From Massilia pinisoli (GTDB taxonomy: Bacteria > Pseudomonadota > Gammaproteobacteria > Burkholderiales > Burkholderiaceae_D): a stretch of 64,000 bases of DNA. The notes beneath the pieces are model-generated. The model worked only from the letters and a program-made list of their open reading frames with translations, made no database searches and had not been told where the DNA came from. Made by a program: the position numbers and the translations under genes. Shown in pieces: positions 42,684 through 51,289 of the stretch. Position 1 is the stretch's first letter. Each line of letters starts with the position of its first letter. The stretch spans positions 62,001 to 126,000 of the forward strand of contig NZ_JANUGW010000017.1 in NCBI RefSeq assembly GCF_024753285.1, in the 5' to 3' direction.

Positions 42684-43946
42684 ATGAAACGACGACACTT
42701 CATGGGCGCCGTCGCGGCGGCCGGCACCATCGCCGGCCGTGGCGTGGCCGCCGCGCCCGCGCCCGCGCTCGCCCCCGCACGCGCGGGCGGGGAGCGCGCC
42801 TGGATGCTGGGCCTCTTGCAAAAGATGGCGGAACCCGTGCTGACGGCGATGGCGCGCGGCGAGCTGAAAAAACGCTTTGCGCTGGAGCTCAGCCCCACGT
42901 GGGACGGGCGCAGCAAGGATGTCGCCTACCTGGAATGCTTCGGCCGCCTGATGTCCGGCATTGCGCCGTGGCTCGCGCTGCCGGACGATGCGACGCCGGA
43001 AGGGCGCTTGCGCGCGCGCCTGCGCCAGCTGGCACTGCAAAGCTATGCGCACGCCGTCGATCCGGCGAGCCCGGACTACCTGGGCTGGCGCGCGGGCGGC
43101 CAGGCCCTCGTCGATTCGTCGTACTTCACGAACGCCCTGATCCGCGCGCCGCATGCCCTGTGGGACCCGTTGGACGCGGCGACGAAGAAGCGCATCGTCG
43201 CCGAGATCCGTGGGCTGCGCCGCATCGAGCCGCCGTACATCAACTGGATGCTGTTCGCCGCGATGAACGAGGCGTTCCTGCTGTCGGTCGGGGAAGACGC
43301 CGACCCGATGCGGACCAACGTCGCGATCCGCAAGGTGAACGAGTGGTATGTGGGTGACGGCTGGATCAAGGACGGCGAGACCTTCCATTTCGATTACTAC
43401 AATTCGTACGTGATGTACCCGATGCTGCTCGAGATCCTCGAGGTGCTGGAGAAGCATGACGCGCCGTTCTGGAACGGCAAGCCGGCCGACCTGCGCACGC
43501 AGGCGTTGAAACGCATGCAGCGCTACTGCGAACACCTGGAGCGCTTCGTGTCGCCGACGGGCACGTACCCGCCGATCGGAAGGTCGCTCACATACCGCAC
43601 GGCCGTGTTCCAGCCGCTCGCGCTGCTGGCGTGGCGCAAGCAACTGCCGGCCAGCCTGCCCGAGGGCCAGGTGCGCGCCGCGCTGCAGGCCGTACACGAA
43701 GCCGTGTGGTCGGACCCGACGAACTTCACGCCGGACGGCTGGCTGACCCTCGGTTTCGTCGGCCATCATCCGGAACTGGCCGACATTTATTCGAACAACG
43801 GGAGCATGTACATCGCGTCGGAAAGCCTGTTGGCGCTGGGCCTGCCGCCCGGCGACACCTACTGGACCAGCCCCGCGCTGGACTGGACCCAGAAGAGGGC
43901 CTTCGCGGGACGTCCGTTCCCGAAGGATTACGCCGTCGGCTACTGA
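42684..43946 (+). CDS. DUF2264-family secreted protein, probable glycosidase
   Basis: A 420-residue exported protein (MKRRHFMGAVAAAGTIAG, a Tat-like signal with RR). It has the helical-barrel features of DUF2264: YLECFGRLMSGIAPWLAL, NWMLFAAMNEAFLL, GDGWIKDGETFHFDYYNSYV and GSMYIASESLLALGLP. The fold resembles (alpha/alpha)-barrel glycosidases, and family members recur in polysaccharide loci. As I recall, part of the family is classed as GH154 with glucuronidase activity; that point comes from memory and is not visible in the sequence. Last gene of the receptor1-GH35 operon. Confidence 0.82.
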   Translation: MKRRHFMGAVAAAGTIAGRGVAAAPAPALAPARAGGERAWMLGLLQKMAEPVLTAMARGELKKRFALELSPTWDGRSKDVAYLECFGRLMSGIAPWLALPDDATPEGRLRARLRQLALQSYAHAVDPASPDYLGWRAGGQALVDSSYFTNALIRAPHALWDPLDAATKKRIVAEIRGLRRIEPPYINWMLFAAMNEAFLLSVGEDADPMRTNVAIRKVNEWYVGDGWIKDGETFHFDYYNSYVMYPMLLEILEVLEKHDAPFWNGKPADLRTQALKRMQRYCEHLERFVSPTGTYPPIGRSLTYRTAVFQPLALLAWRKQLPASLPEGQVRAALQAVHEAVWSDPTNFTPDGWLTLGFVGHHPELADIYSNNGSMYIASESLLALGLPPGDTYWTSPALDWTQKRAFAGRPFPKDYAVGY

Positions 43947-44012
43947 GCCGCGGCATGCGGTGCGGATCGTCCTATATGTTTATGGCATGCCAGACAGTAA
44001 AGAAGCCATAGT

Positions 44013-44024
44013 GGTAACGTTCGC
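44013..44024. promoter_or_regulatory. LacI-type operator-like site upstream of TonB receptor 2 (distal)
   Basis: GGTAACGTTCGC, 213 bases before the receptor start. CAGACA at 43991-43996 stands 18 bases before TAACGT. Paired with a second site at 44160 in the same promoter region; spacing of about 147 bases could permit looping. Confidence 0.5.
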
Positions 44025-44051
44025 ACCTCTACGTAAAATGGTTTTGTACGG

Positions 44052-44063
44052 ATGTCTAGACAT
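44052..44063. repeat. 12-bp perfect palindrome in the TonB receptor 2 leader
   Basis: ATGTCTAGACAT is a perfect 12-bp palindrome between the two LacI-like sites. Possible extra regulator site; only one copy was found. Confidence 0.35.
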
Positions 44064-44159
44064 GGACGACATCGTACTTCCGCGACGACCGTCGCACCGC
44101 ACCGTGTCCTGACCAGGAACGGCGACGACGCAGAACGTCCCCGTTTTGCGTTGTTATGC

Positions 44160-44171
44160 GACAACGTTACC
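44160..44171. promoter_or_regulatory. LacI-type operator-like site upstream of TonB receptor 2 (proximal)
   Basis: GACAACGTTACC, the reverse complement of the 31330 core GGTAACGTTGTC, 65 bases before the receptor start codon. Reading on the minus strand it continues GCA, near the TCA tail of the 31330 and 37165 sites. Confidence 0.55.
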
Positions 44172-44236
44172 GCCGCAGCGCGCGGGCGCCGGTCGATCGA
44201 CAAGCAAGCAGTCAAAAACGGAGATTGGGAGACAAG

Positions 44237-47005
44237 ATGGACAACAAACGGATTTGCAAGACCCTGCTGGCGACGCTGGTCGCCGAATTGTGCGTGACGG
44301 CGTATGCCGGCGCGCAGACCACGAACGAACAACCGCCGAGTGGCGACGTGCAGCAGGTCGTCGTCAGCGGCATTCGCGCGTCGCTGCAGTCGTCGCTGAC
44401 GACGAAGCGGCTGCAGGACGGCATCGTCGATGCCGTGTCGGCCGAGGATGCCGGCAAGTTCCCGGACACGAACATCGCGGAGTCGCTGCAGCGCGTGACG
44501 GGCGTGCAAATCCAGCGCAACAACGGCGAGGGCCGTTTCATCTCGGTGCGCGGCCTGGGGCCGGAATTCAACAACGTGCTGCTCAACGGCCGCACGATCA
44601 CGAGTGACACGGGCGGACGCGAATTCTCGTTCGACGTGCTGTCGTCCGACCTGATCTCGAAAGCCATCGTGTACAAGACGTCGCAGGCGTTCCTGCCGGA
44701 GGGCGGCATCGGTTCGACGGTCGACATCCAGACGACGCGCCCGCTGTCCGGCAAGGCGGGCCAGTCGACCGTCGTCAACGTGTCGGATTCGTGGGACTCG
44801 AATTCGCGCAAGAACACGCCGAACCTGAGCGCCCTGTACTCGTACGCGAACGCGGAAAAGAATTTCGGCGTGGCCGGCTCGCTGTCGTACACGGACCGCA
44901 AATCGCGCCAATACAAGGCGCTGAACGACGCGTGGAACCTGCTGGACGTGAAGACGATCAACGGCAACCTGCAGTCGACGGGCCTGACGGCGGCCGACGT
45001 CACGACGCGCAAACTCCTGATGCCGCAGAGCTACGGCTTCCAGAACGAGGACGAGAGCCGCAAGCGCCTCGTCGCCAGCACGACGGTGCAGTACAACCCG
45101 TCGTCGACGTGGAAGCTGTCGGCCGACGCCCTGTATTCGCGCCTGAACCAGCGCAACAAGGTCATCGCCATCAGCGACTGGATGAATCCCACGCAGCTGA
45201 ACGTGAAGTATGACGCGAACGGCCAGGTGACGGGCTTCGACCGTCCGGGCTCGACCTTCGTCGCCAACAATCCGGGACTGGCCGCGGCCGGCATCCTGAC
45301 GGACGCCAATTCGAACGACATGATCGTCAAGGGCGGCGACCGCCTGTCGACGACGCTGGCCTACGGCGTGAATTCGAAGTGGGCCCTCACGCCGGACTGG
45401 AAGCTGGAAGCGGACCTGGCGACGTCGCGCACGGCGATCGGCTATCCCGACCTGTGGATCGTGGCCGGCATGGTGCCGAAGAACGGCGACGTGCTGACCT
45501 TCGGCTCGACGCCGACCGTGTCCTTCGGCGACGGCATCGCGGACCCGAGTGCCGTGCGCGCGCACGCCGTCGGCAACAACATCGACACCAACCACGACAA
45601 CCTGCACGAAGGCCGCCTGAACGCGGCCTGGAGCACGGACATGGGCTGGTTCAAGGGCCTGCAGATGGGTACCGCGTACTCGCAGCGCAAGGTCGAGCAC
45701 ATTTCTTGGAGCGCCGATTCGTGGAACGCCTACTCCGGTTACCACCTGTCGCTGCCGTCGTCGCTGTTCACCGTGACGCCGCTGGGTAATCCGTTCGGTG
45801 GCGGCGGTGGCGTGCCGGCGAACTTCCTCAGCTTCGACCCGTATGCCTACATGGCGTACCTGAACCAGCCGTCCGTGATTCCGCAGTCGAACGATCCGGC
45901 CCATTACGCGGACAAGTCGGTCTTCCCGAACGGTCCGATGGCGATCGACTACACGAAGCCGTCGCTGTGGGCCGTGCGCGAAAAGGTGGCCAATGCCTTC
46001 GTCCAGTCGAAATGGGAAGGCGACAGCTGGTCCGGCGACCTGGGCCTGCGCTACATGCACGTGAAGTCGGAGTCGTCGGGCACGAGCCGTATCCTGCTGT
46101 CGGCCACGCAGAGCCCGAACGACACGACGTACATCCAGAACTGGGGCCCGATGCAGACGAACACGGTCGGCAACAGCTACAACGCGTGGCTGCCGTCCGC
46201 CAACCTGAAGTTCGACCTGACGTCCGACATGCTGCTGCGCTTCGGCGCGTCGAAGACGCTGACCCGACCCACGTTGAACCAGATGGGCGTGTCCAACTGG
46301 TACGGCGGCCGCACCGGCTATGTGACGAGCGGCGGCGGCAACCCGTACCTGAAGCCGATGCGCTCGAATAACTTCGACGTGTCGTACGAATGGTATCTGT
46401 CGAAGACGAACTACGTCAGCGCCGCGCTGTTCATGAAGAAGGTGTCGGACTTCCTGGAGACGTCGCTGCAGGACACGAAGGTGCCGCAGTATCCGAACGA
46501 GACCGTGCACGACACCCGCATCCGCAACGGCCAGACGGGCACGATCAAGGGCGCGGAACTGGCCGGCCAGTATGCGTTCGACAATATCAGCCCGCTGCTG
46601 CAGGGCTTCGGCGTGACGGCGAACTACACGTACGTGGATGCGGAAGCGAACCGCGATTCGTCCGAGGGGCCGGTGTCCTGCGGTTATCCGGGCCTGTCGC
46701 GCCAGTCGTATAACGCGTCGCTGTTCTTCGAGAACAGCAAGTTCCAGGCACGGGCCAGCTACAACTGGCGCAATCACTTCTCCATCGATTGCGGCGGCGG
46801 CAGCACGTTGCCGCGCAACCGCGCGGCCTACGGCCAGACGGATGCGAGCCTGCGCTACAACCTGACGGAGACGGTGTCGCTGTACCTGGACGCCATCAAC
46901 CTGACGAACGCGAAGGTGCACGAGTACGCCAACAACGACAGCCAGTTCCTGACGTTGGAAAACGACGGCCGCCGCATCAACCTCGGCCTGCGGATGACGT
47001 TCTGA
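44237..47005 (+). CDS. TonB-dependent outer-membrane receptor (2)
   Basis: A 922-residue receptor with signal peptide (CKTLLATLVAELCVTAYAGAQ). The TonB-box/plug entry is QVVVSGIRASLQSSLTTKR, then AEDAGKFPDTNIAESLQR, VQIQRNNGEGRFISVRGLGP and barrel segments. It ends NLGLRMTF with the canonical C-terminal phenylalanine. The LGPEFNNVLLNGR plug motif is typical of the group found in glycan loci. Start: the in-frame ATG at 44156 would add 27 basic residues and overlap an operator, so ATG at 44237, after GGGAGACAAG, is chosen. Shares the LacI-type sites with the receptor 1 operon. Its substrate is unknown, probably an oligosaccharide released by the lyase or GH35 set. Confidence 0.94.
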   Translation: MDNKRICKTLLATLVAELCVTAYAGAQTTNEQPPSGDVQQVVVSGIRASLQSSLTTKRLQDGIVDAVSAEDAGKFPDTNIAESLQRVTGVQIQRNNGEGRFISVRGLGPEFNNVLLNGRTITSDTGGREFSFDVLSSDLISKAIVYKTSQAFLPEGGIGSTVDIQTTRPLSGKAGQSTVVNVSDSWDSNSRKNTPNLSALYSYANAEKNFGVAGSLSYTDRKSRQYKALNDAWNLLDVKTINGNLQSTGLTAADVTTRKLLMPQSYGFQNEDESRKRLVASTTVQYNPSSTWKLSADALYSRLNQRNKVIAISDWMNPTQLNVKYDANGQVTGFDRPGSTFVANNPGLAAAGILTDANSNDMIVKGGDRLSTTLAYGVNSKWALTPDWKLEADLATSRTAIGYPDLWIVAGMVPKNGDVLTFGSTPTVSFGDGIADPSAVRAHAVGNNIDTNHDNLHEGRLNAAWSTDMGWFKGLQMGTAYSQRKVEHISWSADSWNAYSGYHLSLPSSLFTVTPLGNPFGGGGGVPANFLSFDPYAYMAYLNQPSVIPQSNDPAHYADKSVFPNGPMAIDYTKPSLWAVREKVANAFVQSKWEGDSWSGDLGLRYMHVKSESSGTSRILLSATQSPNDTTYIQNWGPMQTNTVGNSYNAWLPSANLKFDLTSDMLLRFGASKTLTRPTLNQMGVSNWYGGRTGYVTSGGGNPYLKPMRSNNFDVSYEWYLSKTNYVSAALFMKKVSDFLETSLQDTKVPQYPNETVHDTRIRNGQTGTIKGAELAGQYAFDNISPLLQGFGVTANYTYVDAEANRDSSEGPVSCGYPGLSRQSYNASLFFENSKFQARASYNWRNHFSIDCGGGSTLPRNRAAYGQTDASLRYNLTETVSLYLDAINLTNAKVHEYANNDSQFLTLENDGRRINLGLRMTF

Positions 47006-47017
47006 CGCGTTAAGCCG

Positions 47018-47917
47018 TCACTGCGCGATCAGCTTGCGGTCGCGCAGCCACTCCTCGGCGCGGCGCGGCCACAGCGACGCGTCGCCGTGGCCCGGCGTCA
47101 TGCCCATGCCGTGGCCGCCGTGTTCGTAGATGTGCAGCTCGGCCGGCACGTGCGCGCGCGCGAGGGCCTGGAAGAACATGATGCTGTTGTCGACGGGGAC
47201 GACGTTGTCGTCTTCCGAATGGACGAGGAACGTCGGCGGCGTCTGCGCGGTGACGCGGGTCTCCACCGACATCTGTTTCACCAGTTCCGGCGCCGGGTGC
47301 GCGCCCAGCAGGAAATAGCGCGAGCCCCCATGCGCGTACGGCGGCATCAACGTGATCACGGGGTACATCAGCATCAGGAAGTCGGGCCGCGCACTGACCG
47401 CGTCGAGCGGCGCGCCCGTGCGTCCGGCCGGATCGTCGTACATCGTGGCCGCGCTGGCGGCCAGGTGACCGCCGGCCGAACTGCCCATCACGCCCACGCG
47501 GTCCGGCGCCACGCCGTAGTCCGCAGCGTGCGCGCGCACCGTGCGGATCGCGCGCAGGACGTCGCGCAACGGGGCCGGATGGCCGACGTCCCCCAGCCGG
47601 TATTTCAGCACGAACGCGGCGACGCCCAGGCTGGACAGCCACTCCGCGTAGCGCCGACCTTCGTGCGCGAACGCGAGGAACTGGTAGCCGCCGCCCGGGC
47701 AGATGATCACCGCCGTGTGCGCCGGCCGGTCGGAGGCGGCCGGGTAATACGTCAGCGTCGGCTCGGAGACCTGGCTGATCAAGTCGTTTTCGATCCGCTC
47801 CGGTGGGGGATTGGGTTTCGCGTCCGGCACGCCTTCGGGCCAGAGCGGGATCACGGTCGTCTGCGCCTGCGCGCCGGCGGCGATGAAGAAGAACAGGGTG
47901 AGCAGCAGCTTGCGCAT
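47018..47917 (-). CDS. Secreted alpha/beta-hydrolase, acetyl-esterase-like
   Basis: A 299-residue exported esterase (signal MRKLLLTLFFFIAAGAQAQ). The mature start TTVIPLWPEGVPDAKPNP is common in the family. CPGGGYQFLAFAHEGRRYAEW gives the oxyanion region, and VGVMGSSAGGHLAASA holds the GxSxG nucleophile serine. The acid is in FLVHSEDDNVVP and the histidine in YEHGGHGMGM. Such BD-FAE/esterase-lipase proteins commonly remove acetyl groups from hemicellulose. It sits with glycan genes and its promoter holds the ATTT-N3-AATTG motif. MRK at 47917 begins the signal peptide; a longer in-frame extension is rejected. Confidence 0.88.
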   Translation of the reverse strand: MRKLLLTLFFFIAAGAQAQTTVIPLWPEGVPDAKPNPPPERIENDLISQVSEPTLTYYPAASDRPAHTAVIICPGGGYQFLAFAHEGRRYAEWLSSLGVAAFVLKYRLGDVGHPAPLRDVLRAIRTVRAHAADYGVAPDRVGVMGSSAGGHLAASAATMYDDPAGRTGAPLDAVSARPDFLMLMYPVITLMPPYAHGGSRYFLLGAHPAPELVKQMSVETRVTAQTPPTFLVHSEDDNVVPVDNSIMFFQALARAHVPAELHIYEHGGHGMGMTPGHGDASLWPRRAEEWLRDRKLIAQ

Positions 47918-47972
47918 GGAGAGTCCTGGAAAAATCGAGGGTTGAAAGTGTGAACAGGGGGCTGGACCGGCG

Positions 47973-47984
47973 CAATTGCGAAAT
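47973..47984 (-). promoter_or_regulatory. ATTT-N3-AATTG motif, copy D, upstream of the esterase gene
   Basis: On the minus strand reads ATTTCGCAATTG, 55 bases before the esterase start. It matches the core of the motifs at 49475, 51175 and 55992. It also lies in the intergenic region of the AraC gene. Confidence 0.4.
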
Positions 47985-48161
47985 TCGGTGATGCCGCCAA
48001 TGATTTGTGCCGGCTGGGCCGGAGGCTTGGTATCCCCGTTGCGTCGTTGCAACGCAACGGCGCGAATGGCTCGAAACCGCGATCCCGCATGGGTGGGCTG
48101 TTATGATTCCGGTGACGTCCCCACCAGAGGCGACGACCGGAGACATTCACTACCGTGCCAT

Positions 48162-49370
48162 ATGCAAGAGTTTTATAAGAAGGCGCTGCTCGCGTTCATC
48201 GTCATCGTGCTCGCGGATGCGCTGTTCGCGGTCGTATTCATCGAACGGAGCTACCTGTCGCTGCCGATCCTGCCGGGCCAGAAGGGCACCGACGGACGCG
48301 CCGTGGAATGGCACCGCGGCTATACCGTCACGCCATGGCGCGACGGCCCACCCGTGATCCGCGTCGACGGCACGATGCGCGACGGGCTCCGCTTCGACCT
48401 GAACCTCCCGCCGGGCACGCCGGACCTCAACGTCTCCGCGGACCTGATCGCCGCCGATGCCAAGGGCACGCCCGGCCTGGTCGACCTGTCGCAGTACGGC
48501 ACCGTGTCCTTCCTCGCCAAATGCGCGCCCGCGAACTCGATGGTATTCATCATCTCGATCCACGACGAACGGGTATCGGAGCCGGGTAATTTCCTCACAT
48601 ATCCGCCGGCGCTCACCTATTTCTCCTGCAACGAGGAGGGCGTGCCGGTCTCCATCGACACGACGCGGCTGTCGGTTCCCCAGTGGTGGTTCGACACGTT
48701 CCACCGCGACGTGTCGCGCCGGGATTTCAAGCTGGACCGGGTCGGGCGATTCGTCTTCGGCGTCACGTCGCAGAGCCCGCGCGGCGTCCCGTCCCACGTC
48801 GAGATCAGCAAGTTCGAGATGCGCGGCCGCGATTATCGCTGGCTCGCCTGGCTGGCCGCGCTCGTGGCGGCGGGGTGGGCCGGCTTCGGCATCTGGTTCT
48901 TCCGGGCCCAGTCGCGCGCGATGATCGCCAGCGTGGACACGACCTTGAAGACGGACCTGCCGCTCGTCGCCTATCGCCAGCTCACGCTGGAGCCGTACCG
49001 GGACAAGGAAAAGGTGTCGGTGCTGCGGTTCATCGCGTCGAACTACACGAACCCCGAGCTCGACCTGGAAGGCGTCGTCGCCGGGACGGGGACGAACCGC
49101 ACGAAGGTCAACGACGTGCTGAAATCGGAACTGGGCATGACGTTCACCAGCTACCTGAACAAGCTGCGCCTGACGGAAGCGGCCCGGTTGCTGGTCGAGA
49201 ACAGCGGCACGGGCATCGCGGAGATCGCGTTCTCGGTCGGCTACGCCAACGTCTCGTATTTCAACAAGCTGTTCAAGGAAGAATACGGCTGCACCCCGAA
49301 GGCGTTCCGTGCGCTGGCGGTGCAGCAGGAACAGCCGGATGGTCCCGTCCAGGAAGCGGCGGCGCCGTAA
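48162..49370 (+). CDS. Membrane-anchored AraC-family regulator with periplasmic sensor domain
   Basis: A 402-residue protein with two membrane helices, at about residues 9-28 (LLAFIVIVLADALFAVVFIE) and 226-247 (WLAWLAALVAAGWAGFGIWF). They enclose a roughly 195-residue beta-rich extracytoplasmic domain (YGTVSFLAKCAPANSMVFII, RVGRFVFGVTSQSPRG) that resembles carbohydrate-binding/CIA30-type folds; this similarity is a guess. The cytoplasmic C terminus (about 285-388) is an AraC double helix-turn-helix: GTNRTKVNDVLKSELGMTF, RLTEAARLLVENSGTGIAEIAF and SVGYANVSYFNKLFKEEYG. This architecture lets an outside sugar control transcription directly. It lies between the esterase and the first halogenase and may bind the ATTT-N3-AATTG sites. 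The ATG is chosen as the start of the first helix. Confidence 0.86.
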   Translation: MQEFYKKALLAFIVIVLADALFAVVFIERSYLSLPILPGQKGTDGRAVEWHRGYTVTPWRDGPPVIRVDGTMRDGLRFDLNLPPGTPDLNVSADLIAADAKGTPGLVDLSQYGTVSFLAKCAPANSMVFIISIHDERVSEPGNFLTYPPALTYFSCNEEGVPVSIDTTRLSVPQWWFDTFHRDVSRRDFKLDRVGRFVFGVTSQSPRGVPSHVEISKFEMRGRDYRWLAWLAALVAAGWAGFGIWFFRAQSRAMIASVDTTLKTDLPLVAYRQLTLEPYRDKEKVSVLRFIASNYTNPELDLEGVVAGTGTNRTKVNDVLKSELGMTFTSYLNKLRLTEAARLLVENSGTGIAEIAFSVGYANVSYFNKLFKEEYGCTPKAFRALAVQQEQPDGPVQEAAAP

Positions 49371-49474
49371 CCGTCGCGGTCGCGCGGCCATCGCATCGCC
49401 GTTTCCAGCGGCGCAGTCCAGTGCCCTGTCGTGCCGACGGCACCTCACCTCAATTTTATGGGTACGGTTGATCA

Positions 49475-49486
49475 ATTTTGTAATTG
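49475..49486 (+). promoter_or_regulatory. ATTT-N3-AATTG motif, copy A, upstream of halogenase 1
   Basis: ATTTTGTAATTG, 60 bases before the start codon at 49547. CAATT-N4-AATTG around it is palindromic. Shared with the promoters of the TonB receptor 3, fucosidase and esterase genes. Confidence 0.5.
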
Positions 49487-49546
49487 TCCTGCCGGGTACC
49501 GTTCACCAAAATTGGCTGGACTGCGTTATTCCATGATAGGAGCTTC

Positions 49547-51061
49547 ATGTCCGACAAGGCCATCCGTAAAATCGTCATCGTGGGCGGCGGCACCGCCGGC
49601 TGGATGACCGCCGCGCCGCTGGCGCTCAAGCTGGGTCCGACCTGCGAGATCGTGCTCGTCGAGTCGCCCGAGATCGGCACCGTCGGCGTCGGCGAATCGA
49701 CGCTGCCCACCATCACGTACTACAACCACGCGCTCGGCATCGACTCGGGCGAGTTCGTCCGGCGCACGAAGGCCACGTTCAAGCTCGGTATCGACTTCGT
49801 GGACTGGGGCCACCTGGGCAACCGGTTCTTCCACGGCTTCGGCGACTACGGCCCGCCCATCGAGAACCGTCCCGCGTTCATGGCCTGGCAGCGTCTGGCG
49901 CGCGACGTCAAGGACCTGCCGCCGTACGAGGAATGGTCCCTCACGGCGACGATGGCGCATGCGAACCGCTTCGTGCCGCCGCACGGCGAGGCGCAAAGCC
50001 CCACCAATGCGTATTCGTATGCGTTCCAGTTCGACGCGGGCCTGTACGCGCTGTACCTGCGTGAATACGCGACGGCGCGCGGCGTGCAGCGTATCGAAGG
50101 CACGGTGGGCGAGGTCGAGCAGCATCCGGAAACGGGCTTCATCACGGCCGTCAAGCTTGCCGACGGCCGCCGCGTGGAGGGCGACCTGTTCGTCGACTGC
50201 ACGGGCTTCCGCGGCCTCCTGATCGAGGGCGTGTACCAGGCCGGCTACGAGGACTGGAGCGCGATGCTGCCCTGTAACAGCGCGCAGGCCGTCCCGAGCG
50301 CGCTGGCCGATGTGAAAACGCCGTACACGCGCTCGACGGCGAAGAGCGCCGGCTGGCAATGGCGCATCCCGCTGCAGCACCGCAACGGCAACGGCCACGT
50401 GTACTGCGACGGCTTCATGTCGGACGAGGAAGCGGGGCGCGTGCTGCTGGACGGCCTCGATACCGCACCGCTGGACACGCCGCGCCAGCTGCGCTTCACG
50501 ACGGGACGCCGGCGCAAGTCGTGGATCAAGAACTGCGTGGCGATCGGCCTGTCGAGCGGCTTCCTCGAACCGCTGGAATCGACGAGCATCAACATCATCG
50601 AGCTGGCCGTCGGCTGGCTCGTCCAGTTCTTCCCGGATCGCGACTGCAGCCCGGAACTGGCCGACGAATTCAACCGCCTGGTCACCCAGCGCTACGAGTA
50701 CGTACGCGACTTCATCGTCCTGCACTACAAGCTGACCAGCCGCACCGATTCGGAATTCTGGCGCTATTGCGCGGCCATGCCCGTCTCCGACGCGCTGCAG
50801 CACCAGATCGACATGTTCCGCGCCACGGGCCACGTCGCCATCTACGACCTGCAGGGGTTCCAGGTCGATTCGCACGCGGCGATCATGCTGGGCAACGGCC
50901 TGCGCCCCGAGCGCTGCGACCAGATCATCGAGCGCATGGACCCGCGCAGCCTGCTCGAGCATTTCCAGAAGGTCCATGCGACGATCCGGCAGGTCGTCGG
51001 CGCGATGCCTGACCATGGCGCCTTCCTCGCCCAGGTGGCGGGAACGGCCCGGGTCGCCTGA
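49547..51061 (+). CDS. Flavin-dependent tryptophan halogenase-like protein (1)
   Basis: A 504-residue PrnA/tryptophan 7-halogenase-family protein. These use FADH2, O2 and chloride or bromide to halogenate an indole. The FAD motif is near the N terminus (VIVGGGTAGWMTA), followed by GVGESTLPTI and a lysine in ATFKLGIDF that could be the catalytic lysine. The signature WxWxIP is present as W270-Q-W272-R-I-P. The end of the FAD region GFLEPLESTSI is intact. So all hallmarks of an active enzyme are there. An in-frame extension to 49484 exists, but ATG at 49547 follows AGGAG. It flanks a TonB receptor together with a paralogue. In-vivo substrate unknown; such genes recur beside TonB receptors. Confidence 0.92.
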   Translation: MSDKAIRKIVIVGGGTAGWMTAAPLALKLGPTCEIVLVESPEIGTVGVGESTLPTITYYNHALGIDSGEFVRRTKATFKLGIDFVDWGHLGNRFFHGFGDYGPPIENRPAFMAWQRLARDVKDLPPYEEWSLTATMAHANRFVPPHGEAQSPTNAYSYAFQFDAGLYALYLREYATARGVQRIEGTVGEVEQHPETGFITAVKLADGRRVEGDLFVDCTGFRGLLIEGVYQAGYEDWSAMLPCNSAQAVPSALADVKTPYTRSTAKSAGWQWRIPLQHRNGNGHVYCDGFMSDEEAGRVLLDGLDTAPLDTPRQLRFTTGRRRKSWIKNCVAIGLSSGFLEPLESTSINIIELAVGWLVQFFPDRDCSPELADEFNRLVTQRYEYVRDFIVLHYKLTSRTDSEFWRYCAAMPVSDALQHQIDMFRATGHVAIYDLQGFQVDSHAAIMLGNGLRPERCDQIIERMDPRSLLEHFQKVHATIRQVVGAMPDHGAFLAQVAGTARVA

Positions 51062-51174
51062 TTCCCGCTTTGTTCATAATTCGTTCAGACTTCGTTAAGA
51101 GAATAATCAAACATTTATATTTTCAAGTGTTGCGTTCACGCTACTTTAATAAAATTGATTGGTCGGTTTGGCAG

Positions 51175-51186
51175 ATTTATGAATTG
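51175..51186 (+). promoter_or_regulatory. ATTT-N3-AATTG motif, copy B, upstream of TonB receptor 3
   Basis: ATTTATGAATTG, 103 bases before GTG 51290 and 88 before ATG 51275. The 20-bp context GGCAGATTTATGAATTGTCC is the closest match to copy C at 55992 and shares TTG-TCC with copy A. Confidence 0.5.
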
Positions 51187-51289
51187 TCCGCCACCTGACG
51201 TGTGCCCAAAATGAAGCCACCACCGTGACCCGCCCGGCGTCACGGCCCGGTATCCACAAGAACAGACAGGCTGAATGAGGAGAACGTCA

